DNA of 8,383 nucleotides from JBFLVQ01 sp040758525 (lineage in GTDB: Bacteria; Acidobacteriota; Blastocatellia; Chloracidobacteriales; JADJPF01): NCBI GenBank assembly GCA_040758525.1, contig JBFLVQ010000427.1:1-8383 (forward strand). The letters are read 5' to 3'. A program made the position numbers and the translations under genes. Shown in pieces: positions 1 to 5,308 of the stretch; position 1 is the first letter of the stretch; each line of letters opens with the position of its first letter. A model generated the notes under the pieces. That model was given only the letters and a program-made list of their open reading frames with translations. It had not been told where the DNA came from and did no database searches.

Positions 1-533
1 GATAATGGCAACAACAAGCATTCAGCAGGCTGCCTAAAGCCTCTGAACGTTTTTATTTTTTCACAAGAATCTATCTTCTGATAGTTTTCTGAGGGTGACT
101 CTAATAGAGTTCGCCAGCAGTAACATTTATTGAGAGGATACATTTCCCCCTCGCGCTCCCCCAAGACTCTAAAATTCTTTACCGTCAGCTTTGGCAATGA
201 TAAATTGTGAGTTATCAGGAAAAACCTGCTAGTAATGAGAGTGAAGTTTGTTTATGGTAGACTGGAAAGAGAACTGCCAATGGATCTTGATCTTCTTATC
301 ATTAAGTTGTTTGACAATTGTTAATATTTCCTTTTTTCAGTTGTTCAATAGTGGGCAGATACTGGGCCACTGAGCCTTCAGCAACGTATTCGCTTGCGAT
401 CACACTTTGACCTTCATAAACATTAAGCTTCGATTAATGGAATAATGTTTTGATGGCCACTTACCGGTATCCAAAGTTCTGCTCTCTGCTTAATAGAGAT
501 TAATTGGCAGTTGTTGAGAACAGGCAGTGTATT
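1..533. other. Non-coding stretch downstream of the receiver-like gene
   Basis: No convincing gene is seen here. There is a 5-bp hairpin (AGGCT 27-31, AGCCT 38-42) followed eight bases later by a T-rich run at 50-61, which is a weak candidate plus-strand terminator for something left of the window. Small inverted repeats occur at 98-110 (ACTCT/AGAGT) and 421-439 (CATTAA/TTAATG). The second lies about 95 bp past the end of the minus-strand gene but has no U-tract. A 39-codon frame at 254-373 with a hydrophobic centre lacks a good ribosome binding site and is not called as a gene. Confidence 0.5.
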
Positions 534-1004
534 TTATATTCCTTTTTTGCCAACACTAAATGGATGAAAAGCCTTCTTTGGCCTTATTGTTGAGCGATTC
601 TGTCTATTAGAATTACGCTCCAGGCTTTTTTTAACCATATGCCAGAGAAATTTATCATAGTCACCTGTCTTTACTATGCATTCACTGGATGTCAATGTCA
701 GTGAATGCCTGGTTCCATTACCAGCTAGGTTTGTCAAAACGATCACAGGTAAATTGTAATTCGATATTCTGATGTTCGTTAACAGTTCCAAAGTGTAGGT
801 ATCCACTTCATCGGCATCAACAATTACTAGACGCACACGCTCATTTTCCATCACAACAGGTGTTTTTAGTAGGAATTGGCCTTCACTATAGTCATTCGCT
901 ATGAGAACAGAGTAGCGCTCCGGACTGGTTTCAAGTCCAACCTTGCAGTTTGCGAAATCCGCATTAGGGTAACGTTTTATTATAAGTATTTTCTCTAGAC
1001 TCAC
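534..1004 (-). CDS. Degenerate response-regulator receiver (CheY-like) domain protein
   Basis: This 156-residue protein has the layout of a stand-alone receiver domain. Residues 5-9 (ILIIK) match beta-1. RLVIVD (58-63) places Asp63 where the phospho-acceptor lies. ELLTNIR then LPVIVLT gives the switch Thr91, and CIVK gives the conserved Lys112, 21 residues later as in CheY. The acidic pair normally after beta-1 is absent (KRYPNAD instead of DD), so metal-dependent phosphorylation is doubtful and it may be a pseudo-receiver. The tail from about 131 is basic and rich in Asn, Arg and Lys, with no recognisable output domain. The start is GTG, chosen because AAAGGAG sits 5 nt upstream (about 1010-1016). 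No histidine kinase or other gene lies within 900 bp, so it appears to be an orphan. Family assignment is by pattern only; partner and target are unknown. Confidence 0.75.
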   Translation of the reverse strand: MSLEKILIIKRYPNADFANCKVGLETSPERYSVLIANDYSEGQFLLKTPVVMENERVRLVIVDADEVDTYTLELLTNIRISNYNLPVIVLTNLAGNGTRHSLTLTSSECIVKTGDYDKFLWHMVKKSLERNSNRQNRSTIRPKKAFHPFSVGKKGI

Positions 1005-1032
1005 ACTTACTCCTTTTGATTTGCTTTAGATG

Positions 1033-1050
1033 GCAACTAAAATTAGTTGC
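1033..1050. repeat. Inverted repeat GCAACTAA-aa-TTAGTTGC upstream of the receiver gene
   Basis: Two perfect 8-bp arms are separated by 2 bp. The repeat lies about 29 bp upstream of the GTG start at 1004 and about 16 bp upstream of its Shine-Dalgarno sequence. The near-zero loop fits a dimeric protein binding site better than an RNA hairpin. A single GCAACTAA half-site also occurs at 5060-5067, upstream of the Vps62-like gene and in the opposite relation to its reading direction. The repeat is directly visible; an operator role is inferred. Confidence 0.5.
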
Positions 1051-1514
1051 GCAGAAAAACCATCCTACTTGACTATATAGATATGCTGCAGTCCTGATTT
1101 TGAATAGCTGTCGGCTCTATATAGCTGAGCTTTGTCACATCTGAGAGCAGCTAGGAAACTAACTTAAACGTAGAAAATGACATTTAAATACCTCTATTTC
1201 ACTTTTGTTGAGGCAATTAGAGCAGACGAGGTTAGATGGAGTGAAATTTAATCTTAAAAGGTGTTCACTTCAGCTTTCGAAGTATGCGCCACTGCTTAAA
1301 CAAATATTTTAACAATAATAATTGTAACCGACATATACTCTTAACACAATGTCTAAATACACTCTGTAACCCACTTACCTATCCATTATAAATTTTGCAA
1401 GCTTATGGCGGATTGTTTTACAATCATTTCGTGTTATTTTTCCTCTGTCCAGCATATACCAGCTAGCTTAATAAAACCCCACATCCGTAAGGCTATAAAG
1501 AGCGGTGATATGAA

Positions 1515-1526
1515 AGAACCGGTTCT
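1515..1526. repeat. Perfect 12-bp palindrome AGAACCGGTTCT
   Basis: This is a perfect dyad with no spacer, in the middle of the 985-bp non-coding stretch and 190 bp or more from any called gene. It could be a protein binding site or a chance palindrome. No adjacent promoter hexamers were seen. Confidence 0.4.
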
Positions 1527-1751
1527 ATGAGAGAGGCTTTCAAGAGAAAGATCACTTAAATCAACATCAAGAAGGAATTCTCTTACCAGCCAGTTCCCTT
1601 ACTACAGAGAAACTTTAGAGGTAGTGCTACATTTATTATGAAGTGAGTATGGCTACCAAGGGAAAAAGATATCCATGCACCAGCAGCCGTGTGGTATGAG
1701 ATGATAGAAAAGGAAAGATGTCGCTCTCTTTTCCCCAGTAAAATTTCTTTC

Positions 1752-1858
1752 TTAACCCTCTTCTGTCGCTTTGAGAAGACGCTACAAGATATTGGCATTA
1801 TTCCTTTAAAATTTGCCTATACTTTGGCCTTTTTCCTATAGTGATAGAAGAGGGTTAA
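1752..1858 (+). repeat. 107-nt imperfect stem-loop with 19-bp outer stem
   Basis: The arms 1752-1770 and 1840-1858 pair over 19 positions. Thirteen outer pairs are perfect (TTAACCCTCTTCT with AGAAGAGGGTTAA). The two departures from Watson-Crick pairing (1765/1845 and 1768/1842) are G-U when read as plus-strand RNA but C-A on the minus strand. Pairing continues inward with one mismatch and two more G-U pairs (1772-1779 with 1831-1838). A short apical GGCA/TGCC pair (1794-1797, 1814-1817) may close the top. The strand bias suggests a structured plus-strand RNA or the remains of a small palindromic mobile element. No promoter or homologous copy is visible in the window. Confidence 0.5.
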
Positions 1859-1902
1859 TAACCAGCTTGTGGACGGCAACGGTATTACGCTATGCAAGAG
1901 GC

Positions 1903-1921
1903 TTGAATAGCAGTTATTCAA
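1903..1921. repeat. Hairpin TTGAATA-gcagt-TATTCAA
   Basis: Perfect 7-bp arms flank a 5-nt loop, in the spacer beyond the 3' end of the small coiled-coil gene on the minus strand. The stem is AT-rich and has no T-tract, so it is not a classical terminator. Confidence 0.4.
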
Positions 1922-1944
1922 CAATGTGGTAATTAACAATATCC

Positions 1945-1975
1945 TTGTTGCTGATGGGCATTAGTTATGCAACAA
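1945..1975 (-). terminator. Possible 3' hairpin of the small coiled-coil gene
   Basis: TTGTTGC (1945-1951) and GCAACAA (1969-1975) form perfect 7-bp arms around a 17-nt loop, starting 14 bp after the stop codon of the minus-strand gene ending at 1990. An alternative pairing, CTGAT (1951-1955) with ATCAG (1975-1979), excludes the first. There is no U-tract afterwards, so this may be a stabilising or weak terminator structure only. Confidence 0.25.
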
Positions 1976-1989
1976 TCAGATTCACATAG

Positions 1990-2235
1990 TCATTGTTGAG
2001 CTTGTTTGGCAGCCAATTCACGCTGGCTGAGGGTTAACTTAAACCGCAACCAATGTGCTTCTTTCACGCTACCTAAGGTTAGCCACTTTTCTAACCAGCG
2101 CACCAGTATGCGTGCCTGCGAATGCTGCAGTTCCAGCTTGGCAAGCTGAGTTTCCATCGCGGCAATCTCGGTCTTTAGGTTTTCAATTGTATCGCCGTTA
2201 GTCTTCAAATCTTGTTTAATATTTACCATGACCAT
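1990..2235 (-). CDS. Small coiled-coil protein of unknown function
   Basis: This 81-residue protein is not recognised as any family. It reads as two helices. Residues 10-52 carry heptad-like spacing of Leu, Ile and Met (IENLKTEIAAMETQLAKLEL) ending in a Trp-rich segment (VRWLEKWL). After a short turn (TLGS), a second helix runs to the Ala/Gln-rich end. It has no signal peptide or membrane segment. The start at 2235 is chosen because a perfect AAGGAGG lies 8 nt upstream. The same frame stays open to an ATG at 2319, adding 28 residues (including RWSDWSDQR) behind a weaker GAAGG at about 10 nt, so the longer form is a real alternative. It stands alone between non-coding stretches. It could be a toxin-antitoxin remnant, a scaffold protein, or part of a decayed larger gene; nothing decides between them. 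Confidence 0.5.
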   Translation of the reverse strand: MVMVNIKQDLKTNGDTIENLKTEIAAMETQLAKLELQHSQARILVRWLEKWLTLGSVKEAHWLRFKLTLSQRELAAKQAQQ

Positions 2236-2243
2236 ATTTTCTG

Positions 2244-2250
2244 CCTCCTT
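2244..2250 (-). promoter_or_regulatory. Strong Shine-Dalgarno AAGGAGG deciding the small gene's start
   Basis: Read on the minus strand this is AAGGAGG with an 8-nt gap to the ATG at 2235. It lies inside the longer open frame that begins at 2319, and it is the main reason for preferring the shorter protein. Confidence 0.55.
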
Positions 2251-2390
2251 CATTGTCTCACGCTGGTCCGACCAATCGCTCCAGCGATTGATACTGACGT
2301 TAAGCAATTCAGCTAGCATTTTGAATACACCTTCATATTATCGATGTAACAAAATGCCTACCGCGATAAAATCACTGATGCTGGGCAATC

Positions 2391-2420
2391 ACCAACTGCA
2401 GTTGTGGTGCGAAATTCGCA
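2391..2420. repeat. Two abutting dyads upstream of the small coiled-coil gene
   Basis: CAACTGCAGTTG (2393-2404) is a perfect 12-bp palindrome, nearly extended to 18 bp by flanking CACC/GGTG apart from one inserted T. It is followed at once by TGCGAA-A-TTCGCA (2408-2420), a perfect 6+1+6 dyad. Both lie 70-185 bp upstream of either possible start of the minus-strand gene, where an operator would be expected. Loops are too short for RNA hairpins, so protein binding is the likelier role. Confidence 0.4.
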
Positions 2421-2641
2421 TTTAATTTTTCCGGAATGTTTACTTATCGAGATACGACTTTTTGGCATAATAACTCCAAGCCTTAATGTGACATCTAAAG
2501 AGAAACGGGAGCGAGAGCCTTTGTGCTGTTTGTGGTGGGACGGCGCGTTAGTGAAGGGCTTTAACGATTGCGTAGCTCTTTGCCTTAACAGGCGGGCAGT
2601 CCAGTTAAAAACGCCTCAGTATCAGTATAACAGCAGATCGA

Positions 2642-2659
2642 TTAATAGATAACTATTAA
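2642..2659. repeat. AT-rich hairpin TTAATAG-ataa-CTATTAA
   Basis: Perfect 7-bp arms flank a 4-nt loop in non-coding sequence. The arms contain a single G-C pair each, so it is weak as an RNA hairpin, though it could be a protein site. Confidence 0.35.
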
Positions 2660-2697
2660 ATCCGATAAAATCAACGATCTCCCTTGGCCCTACATAC

Positions 2698-2766
2698 AAA
2701 GCGCTTACCGAACTTATCCAGCAATTCATAAATAAGTACACTGTAAATTAAGTTATAGAGCGCTTT
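2698..2766. repeat. Extended stem with AAAGCGC/GCGCTTT ends
   Basis: The outer arms AAAGCGC (2698-2704) and GCGCTTT (2760-2766) enclose a second perfect pair AACTTA/TAAGTT (2711-2716, 2749-2754) and an inner CAG/CTG, giving a 69-nt symmetrical structure. The right end runs into TTTTATT, which gives it some terminator character on the plus strand. It could also be a small miniature-element remnant. No flanking duplication was identified. Confidence 0.4.
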
Positions 2767-2888
2767 TATTACTCTAACTTTTTGCTATTGCCGACCTATT
2801 CGGTTCCCACTTCTCGCTGAACCATGACACCAAGAAGAGCCTAATTAGTAGTCGATATGATGGTGCGCTTCGTAACCACTACTTTTAG

Positions 2889-2917
2889 AGAGTGATTACA
2901 TGAATAGAGTAATCTCT
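2889..2917. repeat. Hairpin GATTAC/GTAATC in the 3' region of the Vps62-like gene
   Basis: GATTAC (2894-2899) pairs with GTAATC (2909-2914), and AGA/TCT extends the stem across a 2-nt bulge. It is the most distal of three consecutive hairpins after the Vps62-like gene. Confidence 0.35.
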
Positions 2918-2927
2918 GTAATGAAGC

Positions 2928-2960
2928 GATAGGCAGACCATCTATAATAGGCTGCCTATC
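2928..2960 (-). terminator. Strong hairpin downstream of the Vps62-like gene, possible terminator
   Basis: GATAGGCAG (2928-2936) pairs perfectly with CTGCCTATC (2952-2960). Two further CC/GG pairs lie inside a 1-nt bulge, leaving a 10-nt loop. It starts 75 bp after the stop codon of the minus-strand gene ending at 3036. No U-tract follows, so it may act as an mRNA 3'-end stabiliser or a non-canonical terminator. Confidence 0.35.
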
Positions 2961-2962
2961 CA

Positions 2963-3004
2963 TGATGGCAGGAGAGAGCATCTTATCCTCTCAACCTACC
3001 ATCA
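2963..3004 (-). repeat. Two-stage hairpin just past the Vps62-like stop codon
   Basis: TGATGG (2963-2968) pairs with CCATCA (2999-3004). Inside it GAGAG (2972-2976) can pair with CTCTC (2988-2992). It lies 31 bp after the stop codon and is the first of three tandem hairpins in the probable 3' untranslated region. Confidence 0.3.
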
Positions 3005-3035
3005 ACTGTACGTAATGTTTGAACTAACTCACCCA

Positions 3036-4976
3036 TTATACTAGGTGAAGCGCGTAGACACGCCCATTAATACCAGCATAATAATGATCTGTGAGGAAAG
3101 CCAGGCGTGCTTCGCTAGTTACCAACTGGGATTCCTTTGGTAGAGAAACTTTCAATAGGCTGCTGCTGTGCGCATCGAGCTGATAAAAACTGCCATAGAC
3201 AGTGGCAAAGAGCATATTTGATTCAAAGAGCACATTGGTGACTCCCTTACCTCTCATATCTGGTAAAGTATAATGTCTGATGACAGTGCCAAGACCACGA
3301 TTGCTGTCAAATGCAATAACATCGCCATCGAGACCCACATAGAGAATCAAATTGTCATCAAGGTTAAGTGTTACCTCGCCTTCGCCAAACTCTTCCAATG
3401 GGTTCTCATCAGCGCGTCTAAAGGTTATAGGATTAATCCCGTATACTCTGCCTTCGGCAGCAGCGAAAACCTTTCCCTGCTTCGCGACGATATTGGTTAT
3501 GCCATCTCGATCGGGTAGATTGATCTTTCCATCACCAGGTGCCAGGCTTTTCAGTTTACTACCCATATCGAGTGGATAAACAAATCCATTTGCGGCTGCC
3601 CAGAGCACACCATTATCTGCTGCCATCCTTATTTCATCACTCGAATTGCCAACACGTCTTTCCCATTCCTCTCTCAGTTCTAGTCTCTCTTTCTTTACAT
3701 TAACTTCAAAAACACGTCCACCAGCAGCAGCAAAGAGCCGATCTTCAAAAACTAGCAGACTGGTTGGATTAGTTTTATCTGGCAAGTGAACGGGTACGTT
3801 GCCCAATGTCTTCAAGCCATTATTAAGATCTAGTGCAAAAATAGCACCATTAATACCGGCATAGAGTACTTCCCCTATTACGGCAAGGCGTACTTCATGC
3901 TGTCCGGATCCTTCAAGGTCATTATCTGCCATTATCTGCTTACTGAAGCTATCGAGTTGAAAGACATGTCCATGTGCGGCGGCAAAGATCATGCCACTAT
4001 ATGTCAGTAGATTTGTTACGCCAGAGCGGCCAGGCAGTTTATACACTCGCTCAATAGCGTCTCCTTTGTGAGTGGGTGGATTAGGATCGCCAAGTTTGTA
4101 GGAATCTTTAATGGCTGGTCCCACGGGGCTCTTACTTTGCCCCCAGTCGCCAGTAAATTTTACCCAATCTTGATTGTTCAGTGTTGGCTGTCGATCAGAC
4201 CAACGGATCTCAATTATGTTCTTCCAACATTTCCACATAGTGCCAGGACTGGTAAAATCATCAGGCAAAATAGCGCCGCTAATTTTACCAGGTCTACGTA
4301 TATGCAATCCTTCATTTTTATCACGGCGTAAATTCTCTTTTAGCGTCAACGCTAGCTCATCGCCATTGTCGTGATAATTTGCGTGGCTATGGTAAGCAGA
4401 AAAAACTACTGGATGTTGAGCGCCAGATTCATCATTGGTCCATATTCTGGGGGCTTCTAACCATAGTCCTTCACCATCATGTGCTGAGGCGTATACTCCA
4501 ACAATCTGATCTTTACCTAGCAGGCTGATTTTGGTGTCTACCCGAACGGTATAATGTTCCCAATCACCTACATGGTCACCAAAAAATTTGTAGAATCTGG
4601 GCAAGCCATTATAAGGGTAGAAGAACCAGTATTGAATATCTAATAATCCATTTCCCAACTCTCTAACAGATGCATAACAGGGTGGCTGGTTCTCATTATT
4701 GGGCTTTTGCCCCTGTCGGGTCTTCTTATTTTCCCTATCATGTAGATAGAGTGATGGATCTTCAATTTGATTGGGTTGAGAGACCCGCACTAGATCGCTG
4801 AATTGCAATGGTCCTTTTGTGTTAACCTTCTCACTGTTCTGGTAAAGATCTACGCGGGCAATAAATCTTCCAACATCTTGAGGGAAATTATCCTCTTCAA
4901 AATGCAACCAGACTCCTGGGGCAAACCGTTCAAGTAATTCTTTGCGATCTTGATCTGTACTTACAACACCATTCAT
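3036..4976 (-). CDS. Vps62/DUF946-like domain protein with C-terminal eight-repeat propeller region
   Basis: The 646-residue product has two parts. Residues about 13-298 match the Vps62-related (DUF946) pattern: FAPGVWLHFEED near the start, DIQYWFFYPYNG (113-124), GDHVGDWEHYTVRV (133-146), VYASAHDGEG (161-170), VVFSAYHSHANY (190-201) and FTGDWGQSKSPVGPA (274-288). Residues about 310-646 hold eight repeats of roughly 42 residues ending in a 'xLFAAxxGRVYxLD' strand pair, as in PQQ-like propellers. They alternate: odd repeats open with LPxxxGVTN, even ones with EVRLAV, giving four tandem double units. No signal peptide or membrane segment is seen, so a cytoplasmic location or non-Sec export is implied. 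The start has an ideal AGGAGG 8 nt upstream. The gene is divergent from the sigma factor across 332 bp. The function of bacterial Vps62-like proteins is not known to me; a role in binding a large partner is inferred from the propeller. Confidence 0.8.
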   Translation of the reverse strand: MNGVVSTDQDRKELLERFAPGVWLHFEEDNFPQDVGRFIARVDLYQNSEKVNTKGPLQFSDLVRVSQPNQIEDPSLYLHDRENKKTRQGQKPNNENQPPCYASVRELGNGLLDIQYWFFYPYNGLPRFYKFFGDHVGDWEHYTVRVDTKISLLGKDQIVGVYASAHDGEGLWLEAPRIWTNDESGAQHPVVFSAYHSHANYHDNGDELALTLKENLRRDKNEGLHIRRPGKISGAILPDDFTSPGTMWKCWKNIIEIRWSDRQPTLNNQDWVKFTGDWGQSKSPVGPAIKDSYKLGDPNPPTHKGDAIERVYKLPGRSGVTNLLTYSGMIFAAAHGHVFQLDSFSKQIMADNDLEGSGQHEVRLAVIGEVLYAGINGAIFALDLNNGLKTLGNVPVHLPDKTNPTSLLVFEDRLFAAAGGRVFEVNVKKERLELREEWERRVGNSSDEIRMAADNGVLWAAANGFVYPLDMGSKLKSLAPGDGKINLPDRDGITNIVAKQGKVFAAAEGRVYGINPITFRRADENPLEEFGEGEVTLNLDDNLILYVGLDGDVIAFDSNRGLGTVIRHYTLPDMRGKGVTNVLFESNMLFATVYGSFYQLDAHSSSLLKVSLPKESQLVTSEARLAFLTDHYYAGINGRVYALHLV

Positions 4977-5196
4977 AAAGCTAACCTCCTATAGGGTTAA
5001 GACAGGCTTCAGGATAGAAACCAATTAGCATTTGAAATTGTGAATAAATTTTTCCGTTAGCAACTAAGGTGGCGCCAAAAGTCAAGGCAGCAAAAAGTTA
5101 GTAGGTCGTTCTGCCGGCTGAGATATATTGAACCTTGGCATTTATTTATCTCCTTGCAAATTGCCTTATATGCTCTATAGCGTATTAACAACCATC

Positions 5197-5258
5197 AGAT
5201 CGCAATAAGAAGGAAATTTTTTCTAAAACTATTGCGATCTTGCTTTGGGTTTTGCGAT
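5197..5258. promoter_or_regulatory. TTGCGAT operator cluster upstream of the ECF-like sigma gene
   Basis: AGATCGCAATA (5197-5207) and TATTGCGATCT (5230-5240) are perfect 11-bp inverted arms. A third TTGCGAT lies at 5252-5258, exactly 20 bp (about two helical turns) after the one at 5232-5238. Three copies of a 7-mer in 62 bp is far above chance; about one copy would be expected in the whole window on both strands, and the only others seen are at 394-400 and inside a coding region at 4942-4948. The cluster abuts or overlaps the candidate -35 and spacer of the sigma promoter, which fits repression or autoregulation. In RNA the arms could also fold, with AGAA/TTCT (5208-5211, 5221-5224) inside. 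Confidence 0.55.
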
Positions 5259-5267
5259 ATATAAAAT
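5240..5267 (+). promoter_or_regulatory. Candidate promoter of the sigma-pseudokinase operon
   Basis: TTGCTT (5240-5245) and TAAAAT (5262-5267) are separated by 16 bp, within an AT-rich segment reading TATATAAAAT, about 41 bp before the sigma start codon. The hexamers are only fair matches to a housekeeping consensus. Confidence 0.3.
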
Positions 5268-5308
5268 GATGGTGATAAGATTTCAGCCTGTTATGATGGA
5301 TTAGTAAT

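Larger units (their letters stand above)
1005..1989. other. Long AT-rich non-coding region with several inverted repeats
   Basis: About 985 bp hold no credible gene. It should contain the promoter of the receiver-like gene on the minus strand, but no clear -35/-10 pair was found. Visible structure, from left: an 8+2+8 inverted repeat at 1033-1050; two CTATATAG palindromes at 1073-1080 and 1117-1124; a perfect 12-bp palindrome AGAACCGGTTCT at 1515-1526; a long stem-loop at 1752-1858; and hairpins at 1903-1921 and 1945-1975. A 71-codon minus-strand frame at 1583-1798 has AAAGGA before its ATG, but its product resembles no family and its start overlaps the long stem-loop. Confidence 0.6.
2320..3035. 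other. Non-coding region rich in palindromes between two minus-strand genes
   Basis: About 716 bp without a supported gene. It should carry the promoter of the small coiled-coil gene at its left end and the 3' untranslated region of the Vps62-like gene at its right end. It holds adjacent dyads at 2391-2420, an AT-rich hairpin at 2642-2659, an extended stem at 2698-2766, and a run of three hairpins at 2889-3004. Two open plus-strand frames (2228-2425 and 2404-2652) have no ribosome binding site and no recognisable protein, and are not called. Confidence 0.55.
4977..5308. promoter_or_regulatory. Divergent control region between the Vps62-like gene and the sigma operon
   Basis: This 332-bp AT-rich region contains no gene and must hold the promoters of both flanking transcription units. 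On the minus side it has AGGAGG (4985-4990), a GCAACTAA half-site (5060-5067), the palindrome TGGCGCCA (5070-5077) and a TTGACT hexamer (5085-5080) without a good -10 partner. On the plus side it has the TTGCGAT cluster and a candidate sigma-70-type promoter. The layout suggests joint control of the two units. Confidence 0.6.

Noticed and set aside
27..61. Rho-independent terminator on the plus strand
   Set aside because: The stem is only 5 bp and the T-rich run begins eight bases later and is interrupted.
254..373. 39-codon plus-strand frame with a central hydrophobic segment (possible small membrane protein)
   Set aside because: Only a weak purine-rich stretch precedes the ATG and the frame is short enough to occur by chance.
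1404..1530. 41-codon plus-strand frame followed by a protein-like stretch in another frame (about 1514-1618), as if frameshifted
   Set aside because: No ribosome binding site and neither part matches a known family, so a broken gene cannot be supported.
1500..1560. Resemblance to a group II intron domain V near the GAACCGGTTC palindrome
   Set aside because: The conserved catalytic stem and bulge pattern is not present and no reverse transcriptase is encoded.
1583..1798. 71-codon minus-strand frame with AAAGGA before its ATG
   Set aside because: The product resembles no protein family, lies in AT-rich non-coding DNA and its start overlaps the 1752-1858 stem-loop.
2228..2425. 65-codon plus-strand frame
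   Set aside because: It runs antisense through the better supported coiled-coil gene and has no ribosome binding site or family match.
2404..2652. 82-codon plus-strand frame starting with GTG
   Set aside because: No ribosome binding site, odd composition, and it begins within a palindrome; no recognisable domain.
3273..4374. Four plus-strand frames of 66-87 codons
   Set aside because: All lie antisense inside the Vps62-like gene and are shadows of its codon pattern.
4942..4952. Fourth TTGCGATCTTG copy, as an extra operator
   Set aside because: It lies within the Vps62-like coding sequence and an 11-base match in a window of this size is expected by chance.
5057..5085. Sigma-70 promoter for the Vps62-like gene from TTGACT on the minus strand
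   Set aside because: At 16-18 bp spacing the -10 position reads TGCTAA or similar, a poor match.
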